Below, in pieces: positions 52,110 to 61,261 of a DNA stretch of 64,000 bases; the first letter of the stretch is position 1, and every line of letters begins with the position of its first letter. The stretch comes from Tenacibaculum mesophilum (lineage in GTDB: Bacteria; Bacteroidota; Bacteroidia; Flavobacteriales; Flavobacteriaceae): the NCBI RefSeq assembly GCF_003867075.1, contig NZ_CP032544.1:2164001-2228000 (forward strand), in the 5' to 3' direction. The notes under the pieces were generated by a model, which made no database searches, was not told the DNA's origin, and saw only the letters and a program-made list of their open reading frames with translations. The position numbers and the translations under genes were made by a program.

Positions 52110-53603
52110 TTACAAGTATACTTGGGCGGTTAAAACTAGCATTGTAAAAATTGTTAAGATAATTACTAACGGAATTACAAACTTTAACCATTTATCATAT
52201 CCTACTTTCACAATGGCTAAAGATGCCAAAATTAAGCCTGTTGGGTTGATAAAAGCAAACAACCCCATACCATATTGATAGGTATTTACAATAACTTCTC
52301 TACCAACACCAACTGTATCTGCCAACGGAGACATGATGGGCATCGTTAATACTGCCATTCCTGATGAACTTGGAATAAAAAATGATAGTCCTGAATAAAT
52401 GAATAACATTACATTGGTAAAAATTCCTTTAGACATTCCTGTAGTAAACTCGCTTGCGTGTTGTAAAATAGTGTCGCTTATTAAACCTTGTTCCATTAAT
52501 ACGGAAACTCCTCGTGCAATACCGATAATAAAAGCAACTCCTAATAAATCTCCTGCTCCTTTAATAAACGTGTTTACAAAGTTTTCTTCTTTCATCTTAG
52601 CTAAAAAACCTATTAAAATAGCACCTATTAAAAACACCACAGTCATTTCTTCAAACCACCATCCTAAACGAGATACTCCATAAATCATAATTACAAAACA
52701 CATGGTAAAAATGGTTAATATAATTCGTAGTCTACCTGTTAAGCTATGTGTACTTGATGTTGAACTGCCAAAAAGACTTTCAATCATTTCTTTTTGATCG
52801 TAAATAATGGATTTTGTTGGGTCTTTTTGAACTTTGTTTGCATAACGTAAAATATAAATTACACATATTATAATTCCTCCAATTAGCATTAACAACCTCC
52901 CTGTAAAGCCAGTAGTCCAATTAATTCCTGCTGCATCTGAAGCAATAATAACACTAAACGGGTTTACCGTTGAACACATTGTACCAATCGACGACCCAAT
53001 ATACACACAAGCTAAAGCTACTATAGCATCGTATTTTGCTGCTAAAAATATAGGAATTAGTATTGGATAAAAGGCAATGGTTTCTTCTGCCAACCCAAAA
53101 GTTGTACCTCCTACAGCTATTAAGGTTGTTACCACAAATATAAGCCAGTACTCTTTTCCTTTCAATGTTTTTGCTAACCAAGCTATTCCAGCATCAAAAG
53201 CACCTGTGAAATTCATTATTCCTATAATTCCTCCTAAAATCAGGACAAATAAAATAATATCTGACGATTGAATGATTCCTTTTATTGGCGATTTAAAAAA
53301 GTCTAAAAAACCCTGTGGTTTTGGATCTAGCTGAGTATACGTTCCTGGTACACTGATTGGTTTTGCGATATCACCGTTGATAAACTTTTCTAATGGAATT
53401 TTAATTCCTAAGCCTTCTAATGTTTCTTGACTTGCCTGTATTGTTTTCTCTTCCTCTAAGTGTGAATACGTGAATGAATTATTGTTTTTCTGATACTGTA
53501 ACGTGTCAAACTTACCTGCTGGTACAAACCATGTTAAAATAGCTACCAACCCAGCAATTAATAATAAGATAGTATGCGGAGTTGGGAATTTAATGTTTTT
53601 CAA
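52110..53603 (-). CDS. YfcC family (C4-dicarboxylate/amino-acid carrier-like) transporter
   Basis: The 497-residue membrane protein has about twelve helices and the YfcC/DcuC-like features KFPTPHTILLLIAGLVAILTW, GTTFGLAEETIAFYPILIP, IGTMCSTVNPFSVIIASDAA and FFIPSSSGMAVLTMPIMSP. The family moves dicarboxylates or basic amino acids; the actual substrate is unknown. A periplasmic loop of about 70 residues follows the first helix. The start codon is TTG at 53603 (KNIKFPTPH follows). The glpQ-like gene follows after 3 bp. Confidence 0.87.
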   Translation of the reverse strand: MKNIKFPTPHTILLLIAGLVAILTWFVPAGKFDTLQYQKNNNSFTYSHLEEEKTIQASQETLEGLGIKIPLEKFINGDIAKPISVPGTYTQLDPKPQGFLDFFKSPIKGIIQSSDIILFVLILGGIIGIMNFTGAFDAGIAWLAKTLKGKEYWLIFVVTTLIAVGGTTFGLAEETIAFYPILIPIFLAAKYDAIVALACVYIGSSIGTMCSTVNPFSVIIASDAAGINWTTGFTGRLLMLIGGIIICVIYILRYANKVQKDPTKSIIYDQKEMIESLFGSSTSSTHSLTGRLRIILTIFTMCFVIMIYGVSRLGWWFEEMTVVFLIGAILIGFLAKMKEENFVNTFIKGAGDLLGVAFIIGIARGVSVLMEQGLISDTILQHASEFTTGMSKGIFTNVMLFIYSGLSFFIPSSSGMAVLTMPIMSPLADTVGVGREVIVNTYQYGMGLFAFINPTGLILASLAIVKVGYDKWLKFVIPLVIILTIFTMLVLTAQVYL

Positions 53604-53639
53604 AATAAAAAGTTATTATTTATCCGCATAAAAGTAAAA

Positions 53640-53669
53640 AAAACCAAGAGATGTACATCTCTTGGTTTT
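53640..53669 (-). terminator. Palindromic terminator between M43 protease and YfcC genes
   Basis: A fully self-complementary sequence (53641-53654 with 53655-53668, core CCAAGAGATGT) flanked by A and T runs gives a 12-bp stem with a 4-base loop. It lies after the metalloprotease gene on the minus strand. Confidence 0.8.
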
Positions 53670-53711
53670 AAAATAATTATTGAGAACGTCTTAAAAAAAG
53701 ACTTATTAAAC

Positions 53712-54737
53712 TTATATCATAGAAGACCTCGCTCCTCCTGAAGCAAATAAAGCTCTCATTCTGTTACGCTGACCATCAGTAAACATATACATACAAGCAT
53801 CGTTTGTATAATCCATATAGTTCATTGTCATATCAGCAGATTTACAGCTAACATCTGGATACGTTGGACATCCGTAGTTTGAGGCATCAGAAGATGGAGT
53901 ATCAGCTACGAAATCGTCTTGACGACATCTTCCGTCTCCCCAAATGTGACGTAAATTTAAGTAATGACCAACCTCATGGGTTGCAGTTCTACCCATATTA
54001 TATGGAGCAGAAGACCCTCCTGGTAAAGTTCCTGCTAATAACACTACACCATCTGTAGATAAAGAACCTCCTGGAAATTGAGCATATCCTAAGATACCTC
54101 CTCCTATTTCACATACCCAAACATTTAAGTGTGTTTCTGGTGTAATTGGAGGATAAGCAGCCTTAACAGCATCGTTAGTTCCCCAAGATGACCTAGAGTC
54201 ATCATGCCTAAAAGTACCTGCTAATGTAAACTGGATTCCTGTATCAGTTGCATCGTTGATAAAATCCGAAGCCCCTGAAGGAAGTTGATTTGTATTTGGA
54301 TTACTAAAGTCGTCATTCAATACATTCATTTGTGCTTGAATTTGAGAATTTGTAACACTATTAGAGTTTGGTAAAACAATATGTACATATACAGGAATAT
54401 TAATAGTTCCTAAACCATCTTCTATTGGAGCTACATCTACATCTCCTCCAGTACTTCCTCCCCCTGGTTTACCTTTCTTTGTTGTTATTTTTCTTGTAGC
54501 ATACTCAATATCATACATTTTTTTGTATAACCCTGGATTTTCTTTTACTTGCCTGTTTAAAACTCTCATTGAGTGGCATTGTTCTGACCCTCCTCTATGA
54601 GAAACTTCTTCTGTTTCTACATAAAAGTCACTCATATCAATTGATTCTTGAGGGTCTAAAGCTTCGTCTTTAGAGTTTTCCTGACATCCTACTAAAACTG
54701 AGGCTGCTACAGCTAGTGTTAAAAAAATTCTTTTCAT
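53712..54737 (-). CDS. M43 (pappalysin-like) zinc metalloprotease lipoprotein
   Basis: The 341-residue protein has a lipoprotein signal (AVAASVLVGCQENSKDE, Cys at about 18), a propeptide-like region to about 110 and an M43B catalytic domain with the metzincin zinc site HExxHxxGxxH-like in TATHEVGHYLNLRHIWGDG (His254, Glu255, His258, His264), followed by DTPSSDASNYGCPTYPDVSC and the Met-turn in MTMNYMDYTNDACMYMF. Several cysteines likely form disulfides. The protein should be on the outer membrane or outside the cell and cut proteins. No type IX sorting domain is evident at the C-terminus. Single gene with a terminator. Confidence 0.9.
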   Translation of the reverse strand: MKRIFLTLAVAASVLVGCQENSKDEALDPQESIDMSDFYVETEEVSHRGGSEQCHSMRVLNRQVKENPGLYKKMYDIEYATRKITTKKGKPGGGSTGGDVDVAPIEDGLGTINIPVYVHIVLPNSNSVTNSQIQAQMNVLNDDFSNPNTNQLPSGASDFINDATDTGIQFTLAGTFRHDDSRSSWGTNDAVKAAYPPITPETHLNVWVCEIGGGILGYAQFPGGSLSTDGVVLLAGTLPGGSSAPYNMGRTATHEVGHYLNLRHIWGDGRCRQDDFVADTPSSDASNYGCPTYPDVSCKSADMTMNYMDYTNDACMYMFTDGQRNRMRALFASGGARSSMI

Positions 54738-55146
54738 GTTGTGAATAATTAAAAAATTAGTTATTGATAAAACTGCCCATAAGGCAACAAACTTGTTAAA
54801 AAACTCAAAAAAAAAGATATCATCAATTAAATTGTTAAATACCTATAAATTTGATAGTTATTTGAAGGGTTTTTTAACGATATGCAATATATGATTTTTT
54901 TTAAACGCTAAATAAAAGTTAAAAAAAAGTTAATTTATTAGGTTTTATCACTTGGGAACACCCTTATCCTAACAATCTTAGAATGTTAAAATTTAACAAA
55001 AACAATAAAAAAACGTCAATTTTAAACAATATAAGTTTTAAATACGACATTTTTAATACACTTAAATTGCATTTTCTACAACATGGAAAGATAAATTTAA
55101 AATCACCTAAAAAACATATCTTTACATCGTATTTAAAAAATTAATT
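54738..55146. other. AT-rich intergenic region between divergent genes
   Basis: These 409 bp separate the divergent M43 protease and Bax-inhibitor genes. I see long A and T runs, a near-match -7 element (TATCTTTA at 55118-55125) about 25 bp before the ATG at 55147, and TAAATTTG on the plus strand near 54845. No tRNA, hairpin or credible small gene is visible. Confidence 0.5.
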
Positions 55147-55848
55147 ATGGAAAACTCATTTGAACCAAAAGTGCTTGTTGCACAAGTATCAGAAACTGAC
55201 AGAATTGCTTTTTACAAAAAAACCTATGCGCACGTTGCTGGTGGCGTATTATTGTTTGTTTTGTTTGAATATTTATTTTTACAAAGTGCTACGATTGTAG
55301 AATTTGCCTTATCAATGACCCAAGGTTATAAATGGTTATTGTTACTGGGTGGTTTTATGTTAATTACAAACTATGCAGAAAGTACTGCCTTAAAAACTTC
55401 TGACAAAAACTTACAATACTTAGCATATTCAGGGTATATCTTTGCTGAAGCATTTATTTTTATCCCTTTAATTTACATTGCTATTTCTTATACCAATAAC
55501 TTTGATGTTATAAAACAAGCAGGAATTGTTACGTTAGCATTGTTTGTTGGAATTTCATCAATCGTTTTTATTACTAAAAAGGATTTTTCTTTTATTAGAG
55601 CTGGATTATCTGTTGGATTCTTTATCGCTATCGGATTAATTATCGCTGGTGCTTTATTCGGATTTAATTTAGGTTTGTGGTTTTCTGTTGGAATGTGTGT
55701 GTTAGCTGCTGGTTCTATTTTATACCAAACATCTAACTTAGTTCACAAGTTTTCTACGGATGATTACATTCCTGCAGCATTAGGCTTATTTGCTTCTTTA
55801 ATGCTATTATTCTGGTATGTATTACAAATATTTATGTCAAGAGATTAG
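55147..55848 (+). CDS. Bax inhibitor-1 family membrane protein
   Basis: The 233-residue protein has seven predicted membrane helices after a short cytoplasmic N-terminus (EPKVLVAQVSETDRIAFYKK), typical of the BI-1/YccA family, and ends FLMSRD-like (LQIFMSRD). The family includes pH-sensitive calcium-leak channels and YccA-like modulators of FtsH; which applies is unknown. It is a single gene, closed by a strong terminator shared with convergent sufS. Confidence 0.87.
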   Translation: MENSFEPKVLVAQVSETDRIAFYKKTYAHVAGGVLLFVLFEYLFLQSATIVEFALSMTQGYKWLLLLGGFMLITNYAESTALKTSDKNLQYLAYSGYIFAEAFIFIPLIYIAISYTNNFDVIKQAGIVTLALFVGISSIVFITKKDFSFIRAGLSVGFFIAIGLIIAGALFGFNLGLWFSVGMCVLAAGSILYQTSNLVHKFSTDDYIPAALGLFASLMLLFWYVLQIFMSRD

Positions 55849-55868
55849 TAAAAAAACTATTATAAACT

Positions 55869-55896
55869 AAAAAAGCCTCCAAATGGAGGCTTTTTT
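55869..55896. terminator. Bidirectional intrinsic terminator
   Basis: A 12-bp stem (55869-55880 with 55885-55896, AAAAAAGCCTCC/GGAGGCTTTTTT) with a 4-base loop lies between the convergent BI-1 and sufS genes. Confidence 0.88.
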
Positions 55897-55917
55897 ATAT
55901 TCTTATGCTAAATTCTT

Positions 55918-57129
55918 CTAACTTAACATCATTTGCGCTTTCTTAACTGCGTTTACCAATACATCAACTTCTTCTTTGGTATTATAAAAAGAAAAAGAAG
56001 CTCTCACTGTTCCTGGAATACAATAAAAATCCATAATAGGTTGTGCACAATGGTGACCTGTACGAACAGCAACACCTAACTTATCTAAAATAGCTCCAAC
56101 ATCATACGGGTGTATTCCTTCTAAATTAAAAGAGATAACAGATGTTTTGTTAGTTGTTCCATAGATTTTTAATCCATCTATTTTTTCTAATTCTTGGGTT
56201 GCGTACGATAACAGTTCGTTTTCTTGCTTTTCTATGTTGTCAAAACCAACTGAATTCATATAATCAACAGCAACTCCAAAAGCTATTCCTCCACAAATAT
56301 TAGGTGTACCCGCTTCAAACTTATGAGGCAATCCTGCATACGTAGTTTTTTCAAAAGTTACGGTTTCAATCATTTCTCCTCCTCCTTGGTATGGTGGTAA
56401 TAACTGCAATAGCTCTTCTTTACCATACAACATTCCAACACCTGTTGGTCCGCACATTTTATGAGCTGAAGCTACATAAAAATCGGCATCTAATGCTTGT
56501 ACATCAGGTTTTATATGCGGTACTGCTTGTGCACCATCAATCAATACATAAGCTCCAAACTTATGTGCTGCATGAATAATTTCTTTTATTGGATTAATTG
56601 TTCCTAATGCATTCGACACGTGGTTACAAAAAACTAATTTTGTTTTTGGGTTCAATAATTCATGGTATAGGTCCATGCGTAAAGAACCATCTTCATCCAT
56701 CGGAATTACTTTTAAAATAGCTCCTGTTTTTTCACATAACATTTGCCAAGGCACAATGTTAGAATGATGCTCTAAAGCTGAAACAATTATTTCATCTCCT
56801 TCTTGTAAAATAGAAGCAAAACCAGATGCTACAATATTAACCCCATGTGTTGTTCCTGAAGTTAAAATAATTTCATACGAATGCTTCGCATTGAAATGTT
56901 TTTGAATCTTAATCCTTGCTTCCTCATACTTATCAGTAGCTTCCTGACTTAATGTATGTACACCTCTATGAATATTTGCATTGTAATTAGAGTAATAATC
57001 TACAATAGTGTCAATTACTACCTGTGGTGTTTGTGAAGTTGCTCCGTTATCTAAATACACTAATTTTTTTCCATGTACTTCTCTTTGTAAAATAGGAAAA
57101 TCAGCGCGAATTTTATCTATACTAAACAT
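55918..57129 (-). CDS. sufS: Cysteine desulfurase, SufS type
   Basis: The start is taken at the ATG at 57129 (MFSIDKIRADFPILQREV); a TTG four codons upstream is possible but lies in the promoter region. The 403-residue PLP enzyme has YLDNGATSQTP, the PLP lysine in YVASAHKMCGPTGVGML, and the catalytic Cys in VRTGHHCAQPIMDFY, with the RxGHHCA form of class II (SufS) enzymes. It takes sulfur from cysteine for iron-sulfur cluster assembly. The other suf genes are not adjacent in this window, so it is either the end of a split operon or separate. It has a well-formed promoter at 57150-57179. Confidence 0.94.
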   Translation of the reverse strand: MFSIDKIRADFPILQREVHGKKLVYLDNGATSQTPQVVIDTIVDYYSNYNANIHRGVHTLSQEATDKYEEARIKIQKHFNAKHSYEIILTSGTTHGVNIVASGFASILQEGDEIIVSALEHHSNIVPWQMLCEKTGAILKVIPMDEDGSLRMDLYHELLNPKTKLVFCNHVSNALGTINPIKEIIHAAHKFGAYVLIDGAQAVPHIKPDVQALDADFYVASAHKMCGPTGVGMLYGKEELLQLLPPYQGGGEMIETVTFEKTTYAGLPHKFEAGTPNICGGIAFGVAVDYMNSVGFDNIEKQENELLSYATQELEKIDGLKIYGTTNKTSVISFNLEGIHPYDVGAILDKLGVAVRTGHHCAQPIMDFYCIPGTVRASFSFYNTKEEVDVLVNAVKKAQMMLS

Positions 57130-57149
57130 ATAAAATATCAAATTTAGTA

Positions 57150-57179
57150 CAAAGGTAGGGCTTGCGTTTTAAATACAAA
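57150..57179 (-). promoter_or_regulatory. Promoter of sufS
   Basis: On the minus strand TTTG (57176-57179) and TACCTTTG (57150-57157) are 18 bp apart, the same spacing as the tRNA promoter at 21596-21625. The ATG at 57129 follows about 20 bp after the -7 element. Confidence 0.65.
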
Positions 57180-57221
57180 CATCAAACAATTAAATTCTTA
57201 CATTTGCTAGAAACCCATTCC

Positions 57222-58547
57222 ATGAAAAATTTAAAAAGAATTCTTTTACTCGTTTTAATTGCTTTAACAATTGCTGTTTTTTACAACTATCCGAAGTTAA
57301 ATATTTTGGCAGGATACTCCGCTAAAAATACCGCTTCATCAGTATTTCTAGCAGGAAGAAGCTTAGCTTTTACCGATGCTAATGACAATAATTTTTCTCC
57401 CATAAATATTACTTCTGATAAAATTAATACAGAAGAAAAATCAGCTACTGGTTCTGTATATGGATTGCTAAAAAGAAAAGCTATTTATAGAGAAGGCCTT
57501 GGAGCTGTTTTGGTTACTAATGATTTTGATATTACCAAACCTCAACTTACTCCAAAACGTTCTGAACCTGATAATATCACTCCTTTTCCTTATGGAAATG
57601 CAGATCATAAGGACACTATTTTCGCTAACATTGATTATACAAAACTAAACGAAACTATTGATACTATTTTTAATGATAGAAATCAAACACGCTCAGTAGT
57701 AGTGGTATATAAAGACAAGATTATTTTTGAAAAATATGATACTGGTTTTACCAAAGAATCGAAGCAGTTAGGTTGGTCTATGACCAAAAGTATTACAGGA
57801 ACATTGTTCGGGATTTTAAAATGTCAAGGGAAAGTTGATGTTCAAGAAGACAACTTATTTTCTGAATGGAAAAATGACGACCGTAAAAACATTACAATTC
57901 ATAATTTATTACAAATGAATTCCGGTTTGGAATGGGAAGAAGATTATAATACCATTTCTGATGTTACTAAAATGTTGTTTTTAGAAAAAGACATGACCAA
58001 AGTTCAAGTAAACAAACCATTGGTAGGAAAACCAAACGAAACTTGGAATTATTCTTCTGGAACGTCTAATTTGTTATCGGGTATTTTACGAACAAAATTC
58101 AACACACACCAAGAGTATCTTGATTTTTGGTATAGTGGTTTGATTGATAAAATAGGCATGAACTCAATGATTGTTGAAACGGATATGAGTAACCACTTTG
58201 TAGGCTCTTCATACGCCTGGGCAACGGCAAGAGATTGGGCTAAACTTGGTTTGTTATACTTACATAACGGAGAGTGGAACGGAGAACATTTGTTTGATAA
58301 AGACTGGGTAAACTACGCTACAACGCCTACTCCAACTTCTGATGGTTGGTATGGGGCACAAATTTGGTTAAATGCTGGTGGGCGTTATCCTGATGCTCCA
58401 AAAAATATGTTTTCTTTTAACGGATATAAAGGTCAAAATGTATTTATTTTGCCTAGTCAAGATTTGGTTGTAGTTCGTACAGGACTTACCAAAAACGCAG
58501 ACGTAAATACCTTGTTAAAAGGAATTATAAATTCTATTAAAAATTAA
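57222..58547 (+). CDS. Serine hydrolase, beta-lactamase/class C PBP family
   Basis: The start is taken at the ATG at 57222 (MKNLKRILLLVLIALTIAVF), giving an N-terminal anchor; a longer start at 57162 would overlap the sufS promoter. The 441-residue protein has the class C fold with Ser186-x-x-Lys189 (WSMTKSITGTLFG), Tyr277-Ser-Ser279 (WNYSSGTSN; Tyr-x-Ser where Tyr-x-Asn is usual) and a C-terminal QDLVVVRTGLT in the KTG-strand position. It could be an esterase, a peptidase or an amidase; nothing shows beta-lactamase activity. It is probably periplasmic, and followed 3 bp later by the SdpI-like gene. Confidence 0.87.
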   Translation: MKNLKRILLLVLIALTIAVFYNYPKLNILAGYSAKNTASSVFLAGRSLAFTDANDNNFSPINITSDKINTEEKSATGSVYGLLKRKAIYREGLGAVLVTNDFDITKPQLTPKRSEPDNITPFPYGNADHKDTIFANIDYTKLNETIDTIFNDRNQTRSVVVVYKDKIIFEKYDTGFTKESKQLGWSMTKSITGTLFGILKCQGKVDVQEDNLFSEWKNDDRKNITIHNLLQMNSGLEWEEDYNTISDVTKMLFLEKDMTKVQVNKPLVGKPNETWNYSSGTSNLLSGILRTKFNTHQEYLDFWYSGLIDKIGMNSMIVETDMSNHFVGSSYAWATARDWAKLGLLYLHNGEWNGEHLFDKDWVNYATTPTPTSDGWYGAQIWLNAGGRYPDAPKNMFSFNGYKGQNVFILPSQDLVVVRTGLTKNADVNTLLKGIINSIKN

Positions 58548-58550
58548 ACC

Positions 58551-58892
58551 ATGAATCCATTTTATTATGTGCTTTCTATAAACGGATTGCTTTTTTTATT
58601 CAGTATTATTTTTCATTTTTTTCCACCTAAAAAAATCAATGCTATTTATGGGTATCGTACTAATAAAACTATGAAAAATGATACTATTTGGCAATTTGCC
58701 AATACTTTTTTCACCAAAGAGTTTATGAAGTATTCAGCAATTTCGTTAGTTGCTGCTTTGGTTTTAGCCTTTATATCAAAAGAATTAACATGGCAACCTA
58801 TGGCAATTATGTTATTATCATTAGCTGTATCGGTTGTTAAAACCGAACAAGAAATAAATAAGAACTTTGATGGGGATGGAAATAGGAAGTAA
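58551..58892 (+). CDS. SdpI family membrane protein
   Basis: The 113-residue protein has three hydrophobic helices and the SdpI-like loop INAIYGYRTNKTMKNDTIWQFAN after the first. SdpI of Bacillus is the immunity and signalling protein against the SdpC toxin; the wider family is found in many bacteria with no toxin nearby, and none is seen here. It starts 3 bp after the serine hydrolase gene, so the two are probably co-transcribed. Role unknown. Confidence 0.82.
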   Translation: MNPFYYVLSINGLLFLFSIIFHFFPPKKINAIYGYRTNKTMKNDTIWQFANTFFTKEFMKYSAISLVAALVLAFISKELTWQPMAIMLLSLAVSVVKTEQEINKNFDGDGNRK

Positions 58893-58914
58893 AACTCATC
58901 AAGACGTTTTAACC

Positions 58915-58954
58915 AAAAGACCTTGATGTTTTTGTAAAAACATCAAGGTCTTTT
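58915..58954. terminator. Bidirectional intrinsic terminator
   Basis: A 16-bp stem (58918-58933 with 58936-58951, core GACCTTGATG) extended by A and T flanks lies between the convergent SdpI-like and SCO genes. Confidence 0.85.
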
Positions 58955-58996
58955 TTTCAACTCATATGTGTCTTTTGTAGAAACCTCCTCTGCAAA

Positions 58997-59674
58997 TTAC
59001 TTTTTATACTCTTCTTTAAGCAGTGTAATATCATCAATAATTTTCTGCATATTTTCTTTTTTAGTTCCATCATACGAACCTCTTATGCGTCCTTCTTTAT
59101 CAATTAACACAAAATTCTCTGTGTGAACCCAATCACTTTCTCCGCCATCACCTTCATCCAATACAGCAAAATAGTGTTTACGTGCTAAGTTGTAAATATG
59201 TTTCTTCTTTCCTGTAGTTACATTCCATTTTCCATCAATCACCCCTTTTTCAGTAGCGTACTTTCGTAATTGTGGAACGCTATCCATTACTGGAGTCACG
59301 GAGTGTGATAAAAACATGATGTCGTCATCATTTTTATAATGCTCTTGCAACTCACTCATATTATACGCCATCGCAATACAAATAGTTTGACAACGGGTAA
59401 AAAAGAAATCGGCTATATAAATCTTTCCTTTATAATCAGCATTCGTAATCGTATCTCCATTCTGGTTAATTAAGGAAAACTCACCTACTCTATGGTTTTT
59501 TGTTCTGTTTCTTACAGAACTATCCACCAATTTAGGGTTAATATCAGCAGGGTTATAAATAGGCAGTTTGTTATCAACTTTTACCAAATGATAAAAAACA
59601 GGAACTCCAATAGCACAAAAAACTAAAATAAAAATTAAGGTGCTTTTTGATTTTTTAAAGAATTTAATATCCAC
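58997..59674 (-). CDS. SCO family copper-delivery / thiol protein, stand-alone copy
   Basis: The 225-residue protein has an N-terminal anchor (residues about 12-30), then the SCO domain with an intact CxxxC in FFFTRCQTICIAMAYN and the His in SDWVHTENFVLIDKEG. It should act in copper delivery or thiol reduction for an oxidase, like the copy at 17248-17895, but it stands alone, away from the oxidase genes. It may serve another oxidase (for example cbb3) or a nitrous-oxide or copper enzyme outside this window. The start codon is GTG at 59674, with a -7 element 18 bp upstream. Confidence 0.9.
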   Translation of the reverse strand: MDIKFFKKSKSTLIFILVFCAIGVPVFYHLVKVDNKLPIYNPADINPKLVDSSVRNRTKNHRVGEFSLINQNGDTITNADYKGKIYIADFFFTRCQTICIAMAYNMSELQEHYKNDDDIMFLSHSVTPVMDSVPQLRKYATEKGVIDGKWNVTTGKKKHIYNLARKHYFAVLDEGDGGESDWVHTENFVLIDKEGRIRGSYDGTKKENMQKIIDDITLLKEEYKK

Positions 59675-59691
59675 AGTACTAAAATTTTCTA

Positions 59692-59699
59692 CAAAAATA
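59692..59699 (-). promoter_or_regulatory. Putative -7 promoter element for the SCO gene
   Basis: On the minus strand this reads TATTTTTG, matching TAnnTTTG, 18 bp before the GTG start. It supports that start codon. Confidence 0.45.
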
Positions 59700-59773
59700 C
59701 GACTAAAAACAGCGTTTATAAACCACTATCCTAAAAACTTTGTTAAAACCAAAGGCTAACTTACGTGCAAACT

Positions 59774-59803
59774 TTTACAACTGTTGTTAAAAACGTACAT
59801 TTG
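59774..59803 (+). promoter_or_regulatory. Putative promoter of rseP
   Basis: TACATTTG (59796-59803) matches the -7 consensus and TTTA (59774-59777) lies 18 bp upstream, one base from the -33 TTTG. The chosen ATG at 59834 is 30 bp downstream, whereas a longer start at 59765 would precede the promoter. Confidence 0.5.
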
Positions 59804-59833
59804 TCAGATTTTAAATTTAGACGAACACCATTT

Positions 59834-61180
59834 ATGGAGATTTTAATAAAAGCATCACAGTTTATTTTAAGCTTATCGCTCTTAATCGTTTTGCACGAAT
59901 TAGGACACTTTATTCCTGCCAAATTATTCAAAACCCGAGTAGAAAAATTCTATCTGTTTTTCGATTATAAATTCTCTTTATTTAAAAAGAAAGTAGGAGA
60001 AACTGTTTATGGTATTGGTTGGATTCCGTTAGGAGGTTATGTGAAGATTGCGGGAATGATTGATGAGAGCATGGATACTGAACAAATGCAAAAACCTGCG
60101 CAACCTTGGGAATTTCGTTCTAAACCTGCATGGCAACGTTTAATTATTATGTTAGGTGGTGTTATTGTAAACTTTATACTAGGTATTTTAATTTATATAT
60201 GTTTAATGTGGGCTTATGGTGAGAAATACTTACCGAATGAAAGCTTAAAAGATGGAGTTTGGGTTCAAGATCAATTAGGAAAAGATTTAGGTTTAGAAAC
60301 AGGAGATAAAATCTTAACTATTGACGGACAAAAAATTGAGAAGTTTGGAGAGCTTCCTTTAGAGTTCATCAATGGTACTAATTACACAATAGAAAGAAAC
60401 GGAACTGTTCTTGAAAAAGAAATTCCTACAGATTTTATCTCGAAATTAGTTGACAGAGGCAAAGATGCTGGAGCTTTTATAATGTACAGGCAACCTTTTG
60501 TAATTGGACAAGTTCCTGAAGACTCTCCAAATAGTAAAAGTGAGTTACAAAAGAAAGATATTATAACCGCTATTGATGGCGTTTCTACTCCTTATTTTGA
60601 TCAAGTTCAAGTAATTTTAGAAAGTAAAAAAGGACAGGAAATAAATGTTACTGTTAAACGAAATAGCCAAAACATTACTATTCCTGCTAAAGTTTCTGAC
60701 GAAGGAAAACTAGGAATTTATGCTACAAGCTTACCTTTAACAGATTTAGAAAAACTAGGGTATTACAATTTAGCTGAAAGAACCTATTCTTTTGGAGAGG
60801 CTATTCCAGCTGGTACAAATAAAGCTTGGACAACCTTAACCAACTATATTAAGCAAATGAAAAAGATTTTAAATCCTAGTACAGGTGCTTACAAAGGTTT
60901 AGGTGGATTTATTTCTATTGGAAGTATATTCCCTTCAGAGTTTAGCTGGCAAACATTTTGGAGTATCACCGCATTCTTATCTATCATGTTAGGATTTATG
61001 AACTTATTACCAATTCCTGCCTTAGACGGTGGTCACGTGGTATTTACCTTATGGGAAATGATTACTGGTAAAAAACCAGGTGATAAGTTCTTAGAATATG
61101 CTCAAATTACAGGATTTATCTTATTAATTGCCTTATTATTATTTGCCAACGGAAACGATATATTTAGGTTATTCAAATAA
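59834..61180 (+). CDS. rseP: Site-2 intramembrane zinc protease RseP
   Basis: The start is taken at the ATG at 59834 (MEILIKASQFILSLSLLIVL). The 448-residue inner-membrane protein has the zinc site LIVLHELGHFIPAKLF (HExxH) in the first helix, two periplasmic PDZ-like domains (about 160-310; IDGQKIEKFGELPLEF, GQVPEDSPNSKSELQKKD), and the C-terminal motif LLPIPALDGGHVVFTLWE, with the third zinc ligand Asp. It cuts membrane-embedded anti-sigma factors and signal-peptide remnants. Single gene with a strong terminator. Confidence 0.96.
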   Translation: MEILIKASQFILSLSLLIVLHELGHFIPAKLFKTRVEKFYLFFDYKFSLFKKKVGETVYGIGWIPLGGYVKIAGMIDESMDTEQMQKPAQPWEFRSKPAWQRLIIMLGGVIVNFILGILIYICLMWAYGEKYLPNESLKDGVWVQDQLGKDLGLETGDKILTIDGQKIEKFGELPLEFINGTNYTIERNGTVLEKEIPTDFISKLVDRGKDAGAFIMYRQPFVIGQVPEDSPNSKSELQKKDIITAIDGVSTPYFDQVQVILESKKGQEINVTVKRNSQNITIPAKVSDEGKLGIYATSLPLTDLEKLGYYNLAERTYSFGEAIPAGTNKAWTTLTNYIKQMKKILNPSTGAYKGLGGFISIGSIFPSEFSWQTFWSITAFLSIMLGFMNLLPIPALDGGHVVFTLWEMITGKKPGDKFLEYAQITGFILLIALLLFANGNDIFRLFK

Positions 61181-61194
61181 CCTATAAGCAATAC

Positions 61195-61240
61195 AAACTA
61201 AAAAAGCATCGTACTGAGTAGTACGATGCTTTTTTAGTTT
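61195..61240. terminator. Bidirectional intrinsic terminator
   Basis: A 21-bp perfect stem (61195-61215 with 61220-61240, core GCATCGTACT) with a 4-base loop and A/T ends lies between convergent rseP and the OlsF-like gene. It is the longest perfect hairpin in the window. Confidence 0.9.
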
Positions 61241-61261
61241 ATGCTATTTTTAACTTGGCTT

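Noticed and set aside
57222..58547. Beta-lactam resistance gene
   Set aside because: The class C fold with Tyr-Ser-Ser and a membrane anchor fits many esterases and peptidases; nothing indicates beta-lactam hydrolysis.
58551..58892. Toxin immunity system based on the SdpI homologue
   Set aside because: No SdpC-like toxin or SdpA/B maturation gene is near; the SdpI family is common in genomes without the toxin.
59765..59833. Longer N-terminus for rseP
   Set aside because: It would begin upstream of the putative promoter, and RseP proteins start right before the HExxH helix.
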